Positions 50,804-59,604 of a stretch of DNA of 64,000 nt are shown here, piece by piece (the first letter of the stretch is position 1; each line of letters opens with the position of its first letter). A program made the position numbers and the translations under genes. Source of the stretch: Mycobacterium sp. URHD0025 (GTDB lineage Bacteria > Actinomycetota > Actinomycetes > Mycobacteriales > Mycobacteriaceae); NCBI RefSeq assembly GCF_000426065.1, contig NZ_KE384491.1:1-64000 (forward strand), read 5' to 3'. Under the pieces are notes generated by a model, which saw nothing but the letters and a program-made list of their open reading frames with translations, was not told the DNA's origin and made no database searches.

Positions 50804-51829
50804 ATGACCGACAGCAGCGACACCCCCGATCAGCACTACCAGCCCGATCAGAGCGGCATGTACGAGCTTGAGTTCCCGGCGCCGCAGTTGTCGTCCTCGG
50901 ACGGCCGCGGCCCGGTGCTGATCCACGCCCTGGAGGGCTACTCCGACGCCGGTCACGCGATCCGGCTCGCCGCGGAGCACCTCAAGGACACGCTCGACAC
51001 CGAGCTGGTGGCTTCCTTCGCCATCGACGAACTGCTGGACTATCGGTCGCGGCGGCCGCTGATGACGTTCAAGACCGACCACTTCACCAGCTACGAAGAA
51101 CCCGAGCTGAACCTGTACGCGCTGCATGACGACGTGGGCACGCCGTTTCTGCTGCTGGCCGGACTTGAGCCGGACCTGAGGTGGGAACGTTTCATCACCG
51201 CGGTGCGGCTGCTCTCCGAGCAACTCGGGGTGCGGCGGGTGATCGGCCTGGGCACCATTCCGATGGCCGTGCCGCACACCCGGCCCGTCATGCTCACCGC
51301 ACACTCCAATGACAAGGAGCTGATCGCCGACCACACACCCTGGGTCGGCGAGGTCCAGGTGCCGGCGAGCGTCTCCAACCTGCTCGAGTTCCGGATGGCC
51401 CAGCACGGCCACGAGGTGGTGGGTTACACCGTGCACGTCCCCCACTACCTGGCCCAGACGGCCTATCCGCCGGCTGCCGAGGCGCTCCTGGCAGAGGTGG
51501 CCCGCACCGGTTCGCTAAAACTGCCGTTGGAGAAACTGTCCGAGGCCGGCGCCGAGGTGTACAGCAAGATCAACGAGCAGGTAGAGGCCAGCACCGAGGT
51601 CGCCCAAGTGGTGACAGGGTTGGAGCGCCAGTACGATGCGTTCGTTGCCGCACAGGAAAATCGGTCTCTGCTGGCGCGCGACGAGGAACTGCCCAGCGGC
51701 GACGAGTTGGGCGCCGAGTTCGAACGGTTCCTCGCCCAGCAGGCCGGTGACAAGTACAAAGACGACAAGTACCGAGACGGACGGGATGGCTTCGGCGACG
51801 GATTCCCGAACGGCGACAACCACTCATAG
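50804..51829 (+). CDS. PAC2 family protein
   Basis: The 341-residue protein matches the PAC2 (proteasome assembly chaperone 2) family in actinobacteria: VLIHALEGYSDAGHAIRLAAEHL (residues 38–60), LLLAGLEPDLRWERFI and VIGLGTIPMAVPHTRP. The crystallised relative is M. tuberculosis Rv2714. A charged tail (DKYKDDKYRDGRDGFGDGF) ends it. GAGGAG precedes the ATG by ten bases. The role is unclear; the family name does not prove a link to the proteasome here. The hydrolase follows 36 bp downstream. Confidence 0.85.
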   Translation: MTDSSDTPDQHYQPDQSGMYELEFPAPQLSSSDGRGPVLIHALEGYSDAGHAIRLAAEHLKDTLDTELVASFAIDELLDYRSRRPLMTFKTDHFTSYEEPELNLYALHDDVGTPFLLLAGLEPDLRWERFITAVRLLSEQLGVRRVIGLGTIPMAVPHTRPVMLTAHSNDKELIADHTPWVGEVQVPASVSNLLEFRMAQHGHEVVGYTVHVPHYLAQTAYPPAAEALLAEVARTGSLKLPLEKLSEAGAEVYSKINEQVEASTEVAQVVTGLERQYDAFVAAQENRSLLARDEELPSGDELGAEFERFLAQQAGDKYKDDKYRDGRDGFGDGFPNGDNHS

Positions 51830-51865
51830 CAGCCCGATGCCGGGCCGAGAGCGAGGTTGACCAGC

Positions 51866-52888
51866 ATGACCGAGCGCAAATCCCACCTGCGGACCGTACG
51901 CGAGCTCACTCCGACGCTCGAATACCGCACCATCCACGGATACCGGCGTGCCTTCCGGGTGGCCGGATCCGGGCCGACGATCCTGCTGATTCACGGTATC
52001 GGCGACAACTCCACCACCTGGCACACCGTGCAATCGGCTCTGGCGCAGCGGTTCACGGTGATCGCCCCGGACCTGCTCGGCCATGGCAGCTCCGACAAGC
52101 CGCGTGCGGACTATTCGGTGGCGGCCTACGCCAACGGCATGCGTGACCTGCTCAGCGTGCTCGACATCGACCGGGTGACCGTCGTCGGCCATTCCCTGGG
52201 CGGCGGCGTGGCCATGCAATTCGCCTACCAGTTCCCGCAGTTGGTGGACCGGCTCATCCTGGTCGGCGCCGGTGGGGTCACCAAGGACGTCAACATGGCG
52301 CTGCGGGTCGCCTCACTGCCGATGGGCAGCGAGGCGCTGGCGCTGCTGCGGCTACCACTGGTACTGCCGGCATTGCAGCTGGCCGGCCGGGCCGCCGGCG
52401 CCGTGTTGGGCTCCGCCGGACTCGGGCATGACATCCCGGACATGCTGCGCATCCTGGCCGATCTGCCGGAGCCGACGGCATCGTCGGCATTTGCCCGGAC
52501 CCTGCGCGCCGTCGTGGACTGGCGCGGCCAGGTCGTCACCATGCTGGACCGCTGTTATTTGACTGAATCCGTTCCCGTGCAACTGATCTGGGGCGACTCC
52601 GACTCGGTGATCCCCGTCAGCCACGCCCGGATGGCGCACTCTGCGATGCCCGGTTCCCGACTGGAGGTTTTCTCCGGGTCCGGGCATTTTCCGTTCCACG
52701 ACGATCCCGACCGCTTCGTCGAGGTGGTCGAGCGCTTCATCGACACGACCGAACCTTCGGTCTACGACCAGGATCGGCTCCGCAGCCTGCTGCGCAGCGG
52801 GCGGAGCGAAGAGGCGATCAGCGGATCGTTCGACACCCAGACCGCCGTGCTCGACGCGATGGACGCCGACGAGCGCAGCGCCACCTGA
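51866..52888 (+). CDS. Alpha/beta hydrolase
   Basis: The 340-residue alpha/beta hydrolase has oxyanion region LIHGIGDNSTTW (41–52), nucleophile elbow VVGHSLGGG with Ser110, an acidic residue in IWGDSDSVIP and His in SGSGHFPFHDDP. The lid domain lies at about residues 150–215. It matches the Rv2715 position between the PAC2 and PhzF genes. The C-terminal 45 residues are an extension beyond the usual fold. The substrate is unknown. Confidence 0.86.
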   Translation: MTERKSHLRTVRELTPTLEYRTIHGYRRAFRVAGSGPTILLIHGIGDNSTTWHTVQSALAQRFTVIAPDLLGHGSSDKPRADYSVAAYANGMRDLLSVLDIDRVTVVGHSLGGGVAMQFAYQFPQLVDRLILVGAGGVTKDVNMALRVASLPMGSEALALLRLPLVLPALQLAGRAAGAVLGSAGLGHDIPDMLRILADLPEPTASSAFARTLRAVVDWRGQVVTMLDRCYLTESVPVQLIWGDSDSVIPVSHARMAHSAMPGSRLEVFSGSGHFPFHDDPDRFVEVVERFIDTTEPSVYDQDRLRSLLRSGRSEEAISGSFDTQTAVLDAMDADERSAT

Positions 52889-52946
52889 CCCGCGCGGGGT
52901 AGCCGGGTCACCACGACGAGAGTCCACTGCGACGTAGCATCGGTCT

Positions 52947-53633
52947 ATGGCCATCGATGTCACCGTGTTACGCGTGTTCACCGACTCCGAGGGCAAGTAC
53001 GGCAATCCGCTCGGAGTGGTCGACAACAGCACCGTCGCGCCTGCCGACCGGCAACGGATCGCCGCCGAATTGGGCTATAGCGAAACGGTATTCATCGATC
53101 TACCGCAGCCGGGCGGCAACTCGGCCGGCGCGCACATCTTCACGCCGGCAACCGAATTGCCGTTCGCGGGGCACCCGACCGTCGGAGCGTCGTGGTGGCT
53201 GCGCGAGATCGGGATGCCGGTCCGTACCCTGCGGGTGCCCGCCGGGATACTCCAGGTCGAGTACGACGGAGATCTTGCCGTCGTCAACGCGCGGTCCGAA
53301 TGGGCACCGGAGTTCGCCATCTATGACCTGACTTCGGCTGAGGAGTTGCTCGCCGCCGATCCCAACGATTTCGACGACGCCGACCAGAACTACCTGTGGG
53401 CCTGGATCGACAAGGCGAACGGCACGGTGCGCGCCAGGTCCTTCGCCCCACAACTGGGGATCCCCGAAGACGAGGCGACCGGCTCGGCAGCGGTGCGGAT
53501 GACGGACTATCTCAGCCAGGATCTCACGATCGTGCAGGGCAAGGGTTCGGTGATCGAGACCCGCTGGAGCCCGGAGGGCTGGGTTCGCGTGGCCGGTCGC
53601 GTGGTCAACGACGGCCCCACCCGGCTGGACTGA
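52947..53633 (+). CDS. PhzF-family isomerase/epimerase-like protein
   Basis: The 228-residue protein is of the PhzF/diaminopimelate-epimerase fold: RVFTDSEGKYGNPLGVV at the start, GYSETVFI with the expected catalytic Glu, FAGHPTVGASWWL, and EDEATGSAAVRMTDYL toward the end. At about 228 residues it is shorter than typical PhzF (about 280), as is Rv2716. The reaction is unknown, though isomerisation is the family rule. It converges with nrdR with 12 bp between stops. Confidence 0.84.
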   Translation: MAIDVTVLRVFTDSEGKYGNPLGVVDNSTVAPADRQRIAAELGYSETVFIDLPQPGGNSAGAHIFTPATELPFAGHPTVGASWWLREIGMPVRTLRVPAGILQVEYDGDLAVVNARSEWAPEFAIYDLTSAEELLAADPNDFDDADQNYLWAWIDKANGTVRARSFAPQLGIPEDEATGSAAVRMTDYLSQDLTIVQGKGSVIETRWSPEGWVRVAGRVVNDGPTRLD

Positions 53634-53645
53634 GTCCGGACCGGT

Positions 53646-54101
53646 CTACGCCTCGGCGCGGTGGGCCCGGAGCGCCTCGATCTCACGCTCGAAGTCCTCG
53701 GCCGACGAAAACGACCGGTATACCGAAGCGAACCGCAGATAGGCGACCTCGTCCAGTTCACGGAGCGGTCCGAGAATCGCCAAGCCGACTTCGTGACTGG
53801 GAATCTCCGGAGTGCCGAGTCCGCGGACGGCATCCTCGACCTTTTGCGCCAACACGTTGAGGGCATCGTCATCGACCTGCCTGCCCTGACAGGACCGGCG
53901 CACGCCGCGGATCACCTTCTCACGACTGAACGGCTCGGTCACCCCGCTGCGCTTCACCACGGCCAGCACAGCTGTCTCCACGGTGGTGAATCGCCGCCCG
54001 CACTCAGGGCATGACCGCCGGCGTCGGATGGCCTGCCCTTCATCGGTCTCGCGCGAATCGACGACACGCGAATCGGGATGACGGCAGAACGGACAGTGCA
54101 T
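53646..54101 (-). CDS. nrdR: Transcriptional repressor NrdR
   Basis: NrdR senses ATP/dATP and represses ribonucleotide reductase genes. The 151-residue protein has an N-terminal zinc ribbon with Cys3, Cys6, Cys31 and Cys34 (MHCPFCRHPD, CPECGRRF) and an ATP-cone domain (KRSGVTEPFSREKVIRGVRR). The ATG matches the family start; the open frame upstream would only add non-conserved sequence. The LysM gene chiZ lies 164 bp upstream on the same strand. Confidence 0.95.
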   Translation of the reverse strand: MHCPFCRHPDSRVVDSRETDEGQAIRRRRSCPECGRRFTTVETAVLAVVKRSGVTEPFSREKVIRGVRRSCQGRQVDDDALNVLAQKVEDAVRGLGTPEIPSHEVGLAILGPLRELDEVAYLRFASVYRSFSSAEDFEREIEALRAHRAEA

Positions 54102-54265
54102 CACCGCTCCTTCGTCATGCCGCCGGACAACTAGCTCGAGCGCCCTTGAGCGTACCCGTGCTGCCCGCGGCAGACTCACCGCCGGGTCCAGTCGCGCATA
54201 CGCGCTCAGGCGGACGCCGGCCAGTGTGGCTGGCAGCCAGGACGATTCAGCGGACATCGCACTGC

Positions 54266-54751
54266 TCAGCCAACCGGGGCGAGCAGCGTCTGCCCTGGGT
54301 CGACGGCCGCGGACTCGAGCTGGTTGAGATCGCGGATCTGCTCGACGACACGCGCGACCGGCGCATCCGGGGCGACGCGGCGGGCCACCTGCTGCAGCGT
54401 CTCCCCCGACTTCACCTGAACCACGGCGAGTTCCGCCGGCGCCGCCGGCTCGTTGCCCATCACGCCGCCGAGCTGTGCCACCAAACCCAGCCACACGGTG
54501 ATGCCGGCCGCCACCAGCGCCAGCAAGACCGTCGTCATCGGCGTGATGGGACGGCTGCGATGAGATGCCCGCGACATCAGCACTCCGGTCCCGTGGTAGC
54601 GGACCGCGCCACCGGCGGGCCGGGAGGGCGCCGGACGCCGCACCCGGCGCACCGGCCGCGGCGCCCCGGTGCCGAATTGGGCGCGGGGCGACTGCGGCAT
54701 GGCCCGAACAGCGCGGGAACGGCTATCGGCGGGGATATCGATGATCGCCAT
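54266..54751 (-). CDS. chiZ: LysM-domain cell-wall protein, ChiZ-like
   Basis: The 161-residue protein has an Arg/Pro-rich cytosolic half, one transmembrane helix (TPMTTVLLALVAAGITVWLG, about residues 70–89) and a C-terminal LysM domain (VVQVKSGETLQQVARRVAPD). In M. tuberculosis the equivalent Rv2719c (ChiZ) is a DNA-damage-induced protein reported to hydrolyse peptidoglycan and affect division. AAAGG lies before the ATG. It is divergent from lexA across 264 bp containing SOS-box-like sites. Hydrolase activity cannot be confirmed from sequence, as only the LysM fold is recognisable. Confidence 0.84.
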   Translation of the reverse strand: MAIIDIPADSRSRAVRAMPQSPRAQFGTGAPRPVRRVRRPAPSRPAGGAVRYHGTGVLMSRASHRSRPITPMTTVLLALVAAGITVWLGLVAQLGGVMGNEPAAPAELAVVQVKSGETLQQVARRVAPDAPVARVVEQIRDLNQLESAAVDPGQTLLAPVG

Positions 54752-54776
54752 CTGACTGCCTTTCGGTGAGACTGAT

Positions 54777-54834
54777 TCGCTCTTGTGTTCGAACATAGTC
54801 GCTCAAGTGTTCGATGGATAGAACATGTGATCGA
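54777..54834. promoter_or_regulatory. SOS-box-like sites on the chiZ side
   Basis: TAGAACATGTGATCGA at 54819–54834 matches the mycobacterial LexA consensus TCGAAC-N4-GTTCGA at 10 of 12 defined positions. Two further copies of TCGCTC-N4-GTTCGA sit at 54777–54792 and 54799–54814, 22 bp apart, each with one good half-site. The cluster lies 26–83 bp upstream of the chiZ start. Confidence 0.5.
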
Positions 54835-54967
54835 ACTGTTGCCAAACGATAGAACAGGGCACCGACAAGTTCCGGCGGCGAAGCACATCGGCCACAGGGT
54901 CGGCCGCCCGCTCGGCGGCCCGGCGGCCCGCTCGCGCACTCCACCTGGGAACACGCCGCAACACGCG

Positions 54968-54983
54968 TCGAACACATGTTTGA
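54968..54983. promoter_or_regulatory. LexA-binding SOS box of lexA
   Basis: TCGAACACATGTTTGA fits the mycobacterial LexA box (TCGAAC-N4-GTTCGA) with one mismatch. It ends 32 bp before the lexA ATG, so it should give autoregulation. Confidence 0.88.
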
Positions 54984-55015
54984 TTAATGTTCGACCAGCG
55001 ACTACATTCGGCCCC

Positions 55016-55735
55016 ATGAGCGACGACCGCAGCAGGGACGGCAGCACCGAAAGCCCGGCCGGATCGGACGGCGCAGGCCCCCGCCGGGCCGAGGGCGGCC
55101 TCACCGACCGGCAACGGACCATTCTCGACGTGATCCGCGCGTCGGTGACCAGCCGCGGCTACCCGCCCAGCATCCGCGAGATCGGCGATGCGGTCGGCTT
55201 GACGTCCACTTCATCGGTCGCCCATCAGCTGCGCACCCTGGAACGCAAGGGCTATCTGCGGCGCGACCCCAACCGGCCGCGCGCGGTCGACGTGCGGGGT
55301 GCCGACGATCACGCGGCCGCGGTGGTGTCCACCGATGTGGCCGGCTCGGACGCGCTACCGGAGCCGACCTTCGTCCCGGTGCTCGGACGGATCGCGGCGG
55401 GCGGACCCATCCTCGCCGAGCAGGCTGTCGAGGACGTCTTCCCGCTGCCCCGCGAATTGGTCGGCGAGGGCTCGCTGTTCCTGCTCAAGGTCGTCGGGGA
55501 TTCGATGGTGGATGCCGCCATCTGCGACGGCGACTGGGTGGTCGTGCGCCAGCAGAGCGTGGCCGACAACGGGGAAATCGTGGCCGCGATGATCGACGGC
55601 GAAGCCACTGTGAAGACGTTCAAGCGGACCCGCGGTCAGGTCTGGCTCATGCCGCACAATCCGGCATACGACCCGATTCCGGGTAACGACGCAGCAGTGC
55701 TCGGCAAGGTCGTCACTGTCATCCGCAAGATCTGA
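55016..55735 (+). CDS. lexA: SOS repressor LexA
   Basis: LexA represses DNA-damage genes until RecA filaments trigger its self-cleavage. The 239-residue protein has a winged helix-turn-helix (PPSIREIGDAVGLTSTSSVAH, residues 50–70) and an S24 peptidase domain. The cleavage site is Ala128-Gly129 (GRIAAGGP) and the catalytic pair is Ser163 (GDSMVD) and Lys200 (ATVKTF). A ~25-residue disordered N-terminus precedes. The ATG is 32 bp after the SOS box. It diverges from chiZ. Confidence 0.96.
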   Translation: MSDDRSRDGSTESPAGSDGAGPRRAEGGLTDRQRTILDVIRASVTSRGYPPSIREIGDAVGLTSTSSVAHQLRTLERKGYLRRDPNRPRAVDVRGADDHAAAVVSTDVAGSDALPEPTFVPVLGRIAAGGPILAEQAVEDVFPLPRELVGEGSLFLLKVVGDSMVDAAICDGDWVVVRQQSVADNGEIVAAMIDGEATVKTFKRTRGQVWLMPHNPAYDPIPGNDAAVLGKVVTVIRKI

Positions 55736-55744
55736 CGTGCCGTA

Positions 55745-55772
55745 GCCCGGCCACGTCGAACCGTGGCCGGGC
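55745..55772. terminator. Terminator between lexA and the LGFP gene
   Basis: GCCCGGCCACG and CGTGGCCGGGC form a perfect 11-bp stem with a 6-nt loop, 9 bp past the lexA stop and just before the convergent stop. It can serve both genes. Confidence 0.75.
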
Positions 55773-55781
55773 CCTGCAGAC

Positions 55782-58163
55782 TCAGTCCGTCCGCACGAAT
55801 CCGTTGGTGCGGGCGAATTCCTCACTGGCGAACCAGATCTCGGCCACGGCGTCGTCGTATTGGCTGCTGTCGGGTGCCCAGTACCGGCCGGACTTCGTGT
55901 CCGCCTTGATGGGGTAGCCCTCCGGTGCGCGGTTCGGGTCGTCCAGCGGTAGGTGAATGGCCGTGGCACTGGGAATCTCGTCGAGTTCGATGGCGGCATG
56001 ACGCCCGCTGTGGGCCTCACTGTTGTATGCCTCGGCTTCGGTGATGACACGGGTCGGAGCGGTGTCGACATTGTCCTGGTCGCTGTCCTGATCGCCGCCC
56101 CGCTCGCTGGGCCTGACCAGGCCGCTCAGCGCCGCGAAACCCTGCGCCTCCCGCATGCTGCCGGCCGCACCAGCGAGTCCCCCGGTCACGGTCACGTCGT
56201 CCGCGAGTTCGGCTTCGATCTCTCCGTCGGTGTCCTCACCTTCGGCGACCTCCTCGAACTCCGCGTCGATAGGCGTGTCGAGGTCCTCGTCCTCGTCGTA
56301 GTCGTCGTCGAAGTCGTCCTCTTCGAAGTCGTCGTCCTCGTAGTCGTCGTCGTCCCGGTAGCCACCGTCCTGGTAGCCATCGTCTTGGAACCTGTCGAAG
56401 CCCTGTCCCGGCTCCGGGCCCGCCAGCCGCGAGGAATCCTCGGGCGGTTCGTCGTCCTCGCCCGGTGCTCCGTATTCACCGGCCGGCCCTTGATGAGGAG
56501 CGGCCCACTGACTGACCGGCATCGCGATATCGGTGGGATCGTCGTACGGCGACGCCGCGCCGCTTGCCGAATCCTCGGCCGGCCCGGCGAATCGCGCGGT
56601 CGCGGCTTCAGCGGGACCGTATGCGGGGCCCGGTCGGTAACCGCTCGGCACGTCGGCGTCCCGGTCGTCGACATATTCGTCGTGGTCGTATCCACGCGAT
56701 TCGTAGTGCGCGTCGGAATAGCCACCGTCGTCATAGTGCGGTTCGCCGGGTCCGCCGTCGTAGTCGTCGTCGAACGGGTCGTGGTCGAAGTCGTCGTCGC
56801 CACCAGCCCGGCGTCGGTGCCACAGCGCCGCACCCACGATCAGGCCGGCGAGCAGCAACACGGGCACCACGGCGATCAGCCACCACCAGCTCCAATGCCA
56901 GGCGAAGGGCTTCTTGGTATCGGTGCCGGATTGCTGCGGACCGGCGGCGTGAGGCTGCTCGAGCCCCGGAACCTGCAGGCCACTCAACTCGGAGGCGAGC
57001 TTGGACGGCTCGGTGGTGAACTTGTTGGCCTCGCGATCCCAGGAGACCGCGCCCCCGCTGAATCGCTGGCTGATGACCGAGCCGTCTTCGGTCTGGTCGG
57101 CCATCGGAGCACCCAGCGCGCCCTTGGCCCCGCCCAGCTTGTCCCAGGCCGCCTTCATCGCGCCCCGGACTATCACCGCGCCGTAGTCGGGCGTCCAGAA
57201 GATGACGGGGTTGTCGGCCGCGGCGAAGGTGCTGATCCGGCTGTTGGGTCCCAGCCCGCCTTCCGACTCGCCTGCGGTCGGGAAGCCGAGATCGCCTTCG
57301 GGACCACCTACGCTCTCGTACTTCTCCAGCAGCTGGCCGGTCACGGCGTTGGCGCCCGTGGCCGGGCTGTAGAAGATCTTGCCGCCCGCGTAGTTCTGGC
57401 CCAGCCCGCCGTCGCCGATCGGATACTGATCGCCGTCCTTGGCTCCCAGCGGACCCATCGGCCCGCCTGCCGCCCTGCGGGCCGCCGCGATCGCCGCCGC
57501 GGGATCCGACGGGACGTCCAGGCCGGCGAGTTGATCGGCCAGCTCCGGCGGCACGGTGGTGAACACCTTGGTCTTGCGGTTCCAGGAGATCTCTCCGCCG
57601 GTGAAGGCTTGGGAGCTCACGTCGCCGTCGAACGACTCGTCCTCGGTCGGGACGCCCAGTACTCCAGCGGAACCACCGAGCTTGTCCCACGCGGCGTTGA
57701 CCGCACCCCGGACCACCCGGGCGCCGGTCGACGGCGTCCAGAAGATGACGGGGTGATCCGGCGCGCTCAGCGTCGAGTTTCGGCTGTCGGCGGCCCGCCC
57801 GGCGCCTTCGTCGATGGTGGGGAAACCCAGGTCGCCGTCGGCGGCACCGCCCAGCGACTCGTACTTCTCCAGAATCGCGCCTTGCATGAAGTGCGCGCCC
57901 GTCGCCGGCGTGAAGAACATCTTGCCGCCGGCGAAGTTCTGCGCGAAGCCCGAACCCACCGCGTAGACGTCGCCTTGGCGCGGCCCCAGCGGCCCGCCTT
58001 CGCCGCCGCTGGCATCCCAGGCGGCGGTGACCGCTGCGTCGGCATCGGACTCCGGGGTGGCCGAAGCCACCGCCGGACCCATCAAAGCAGCGACCGCGAG
58101 GGCGAGCAGGCCGACCGCCAACCGCCACACGGCCGCGTTCAGCCTCGCTCCAGGCCTAGTCAT
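55782..58163 (-). CDS. LGFP-repeat membrane protein with acidic cytosolic tail
   Basis: The 793-residue protein has a signal peptide (about 1–36, AVALLALAVAALMGPAVASA type). Two large extracytoplasmic blocks follow, each of four LGFP-type repeats (GGPLGPRQGD, DGDLGFPTIDE, AGVLGVPTEDE and so on, to residue 390). Then come a transmembrane helix (WWLIAVVPVLLLAGLIVGAALW) and a cytosolic tail of about 300 residues rich in Asp, Glu, Gly and Tyr. LGFP repeats are found in actinobacterial envelope proteins thought to contact the cell wall. It matches the Rv2721c position. The function is unknown. Confidence 0.85.
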   Translation of the reverse strand: MTRPGARLNAAVWRLAVGLLALAVAALMGPAVASATPESDADAAVTAAWDASGGEGGPLGPRQGDVYAVGSGFAQNFAGGKMFFTPATGAHFMQGAILEKYESLGGAADGDLGFPTIDEGAGRAADSRNSTLSAPDHPVIFWTPSTGARVVRGAVNAAWDKLGGSAGVLGVPTEDESFDGDVSSQAFTGGEISWNRKTKVFTTVPPELADQLAGLDVPSDPAAAIAAARRAAGGPMGPLGAKDGDQYPIGDGGLGQNYAGGKIFYSPATGANAVTGQLLEKYESVGGPEGDLGFPTAGESEGGLGPNSRISTFAAADNPVIFWTPDYGAVIVRGAMKAAWDKLGGAKGALGAPMADQTEDGSVISQRFSGGAVSWDREANKFTTEPSKLASELSGLQVPGLEQPHAAGPQQSGTDTKKPFAWHWSWWWLIAVVPVLLLAGLIVGAALWHRRRAGGDDDFDHDPFDDDYDGGPGEPHYDDGGYSDAHYESRGYDHDEYVDDRDADVPSGYRPGPAYGPAEAATARFAGPAEDSASGAASPYDDPTDIAMPVSQWAAPHQGPAGEYGAPGEDDEPPEDSSRLAGPEPGQGFDRFQDDGYQDGGYRDDDDYEDDDFEEDDFDDDYDEDEDLDTPIDAEFEEVAEGEDTDGEIEAELADDVTVTGGLAGAAGSMREAQGFAALSGLVRPSERGGDQDSDQDNVDTAPTRVITEAEAYNSEAHSGRHAAIELDEIPSATAIHLPLDDPNRAPEGYPIKADTKSGRYWAPDSSQYDDAVAEIWFASEEFARTNGFVRTD

Positions 58164-58342
58164 GCGCCCTCCCCGCTCGTTCGGCAAAGTTTCCTCAGAA
58201 TTGTCCCGCCCCGACAACTTTGCTTCAGCAGGTGACGATAACCAAGGAACGTGGCCGATCATGACCAAAAAAGCCGCAATATCCGGGCCTGAGGACCCAG
58301 ATTTGGGCTTCTCGGGCTCTCATCCGGGGTATTTCGGGCTCA

Positions 58343-59503
58343 TCAGACGCCCAGACCGCGTCCGATGATCTCCTTCATGATCTCGGTGGTTCCGCCGTAA
58401 ATGGTCTGCACCCGCGCATCCAGGTAGGCCCGCGCGACCGGGTACTCCCGCATGTAGCCGTAACCGCCGTGCAGCTGCAGGCAGCGGTCGATGAGCTCCA
58501 CCTGCTTCTCGGTCGAGTACCACTTGGCCATCGCGGCCTGTTCCACGGTGAGCTTCTCCTCGAGGTGCAGGCGGATGAACTCGTCGACCATCATCCGCAC
58601 CACGGTGGCCTCGGTCGCCAGTTCGGCCAACAGGAACCGGCTGTTCTGGAAGCTGCCGATGGGCTTCCCGAAGGCCTTGCGCTCCTTGGTGTACTGCACC
58701 GTCTGCTCCAGTACCGCCTCCATCGCCGCGGCGGCCATGATGGCGATCGAGATGCGTTCCTGCGGCAGGTTCTGCATGAGATAGACGAATCCCTGGCCCT
58801 CCTCGCCGAGCAGATTCTCGACCGGCACGCGCACGTCGGTGAACGACAGTTCGGCGGTGTCCTGGGCCTCCAGGCCGATCTTGTCGAGGTGACGGCCGCG
58901 CTCGAAGCCCTCCATGCCGCGCTCCACCACCAACAGGGAGAAGCCAAGGGCGCCCTTCTCCGGATCGGTCTGCGCGACCACGATCACCAGGTCGGAGTGG
59001 ATGCCGTTGGTGATGAAGGTCTTCGACCCGTTGAGCACATAGTGGTCGCCGTCGCGGACCGCGCGGGTCTTGATGCCCTGGAGGTCGCTGCCGGTGCCCG
59101 GCTCGGTCATTGCGATCGCCGTGATCAATTCACCGGTACAGAACTTGGGCAGCCAGCGCTGCTTCTGCTCCTCGTTGGCCAGGCGGAGAAGATAGGGCGC
59201 GACGACGTCGTTGTGCAGGCTGAAGCCGATGCCGCTGTACCGGCCGGCCACGGTCTCCTCGCAGACGATCGTGTTGTACCGGAAGTCGTCGTTACCGCCG
59301 CCGCCGTACTCCTCGGGCACCGCCATTCCGAGAAAGCCCTGCTTACCCGCCTCCAGCCAGACCCCGCGGTCGACGATCTTGTCCTTCTCCCACTGGTCGT
59401 GGAACGGCGCGACATGCTTGTCCAGGAATGCCCGGTACGACTCGCGGAACAATTCGTGCTCAGGCTCGAACAACGTGCGGTCGTACTTCACGACACTGCC
59501 CAT
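58343..59503 (-). CDS. fadE20: Acyl-CoA dehydrogenase FadE20, long-chain type
   Basis: The 386-residue flavoprotein catalyses alpha,beta-dehydrogenation of acyl-CoA in beta-oxidation. TAIAMTEPGTGSDLQGIKT is the FAD/substrate signature and QTIYGGTTEIMKEIIGRGL the C-terminal one. Gly replaces the catalytic Glu found in medium-chain enzymes (YEGT). As in LCAD, the base is probably Glu266 in the AVLEQTVQYTKERKAFGK segment, so this looks like an LCAD-type enzyme. A palindromic operator candidate lies 44–61 bp upstream. Confidence 0.91.
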   Translation of the reverse strand: MGSVVKYDRTLFEPEHELFRESYRAFLDKHVAPFHDQWEKDKIVDRGVWLEAGKQGFLGMAVPEEYGGGGNDDFRYNTIVCEETVAGRYSGIGFSLHNDVVAPYLLRLANEEQKQRWLPKFCTGELITAIAMTEPGTGSDLQGIKTRAVRDGDHYVLNGSKTFITNGIHSDLVIVVAQTDPEKGALGFSLLVVERGMEGFERGRHLDKIGLEAQDTAELSFTDVRVPVENLLGEEGQGFVYLMQNLPQERISIAIMAAAAMEAVLEQTVQYTKERKAFGKPIGSFQNSRFLLAELATEATVVRMMVDEFIRLHLEEKLTVEQAAMAKWYSTEKQVELIDRCLQLHGGYGYMREYPVARAYLDARVQTIYGGTTEIMKEIIGRGLGV

Positions 59504-59546
59504 GGTGTGACCTCCGGTACTGGTTACGGATTTGGGGCCAACCTAT

Positions 59547-59564
59547 ACCAACCGGGTGGTTGGT
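59547..59564. promoter_or_regulatory. Palindrome upstream of fadE20, TetR-type operator candidate
   Basis: ACCAACC and GGTTGGT flank a 4-nt centre (18 bp in all), in the promoter region between fadE20 and the divergent molybdoenzyme gene. The form is typical of TetR-family fatty-acid regulators. No such regulator gene is in the nearby sequence. Confidence 0.6.
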
Positions 59565-59604
59565 CAGCCCCGGGGAGGGTCGGTACCGCCCGTAAACTCG
59601 GGCC

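Noticed and set aside
55953..58235. Plus-strand open frame of 760 codons over the LGFP-repeat gene
   Set aside because: Its product is Arg/Val/Gly-rich without any domain; the minus-strand frame has signal peptide, repeats and membrane helix.
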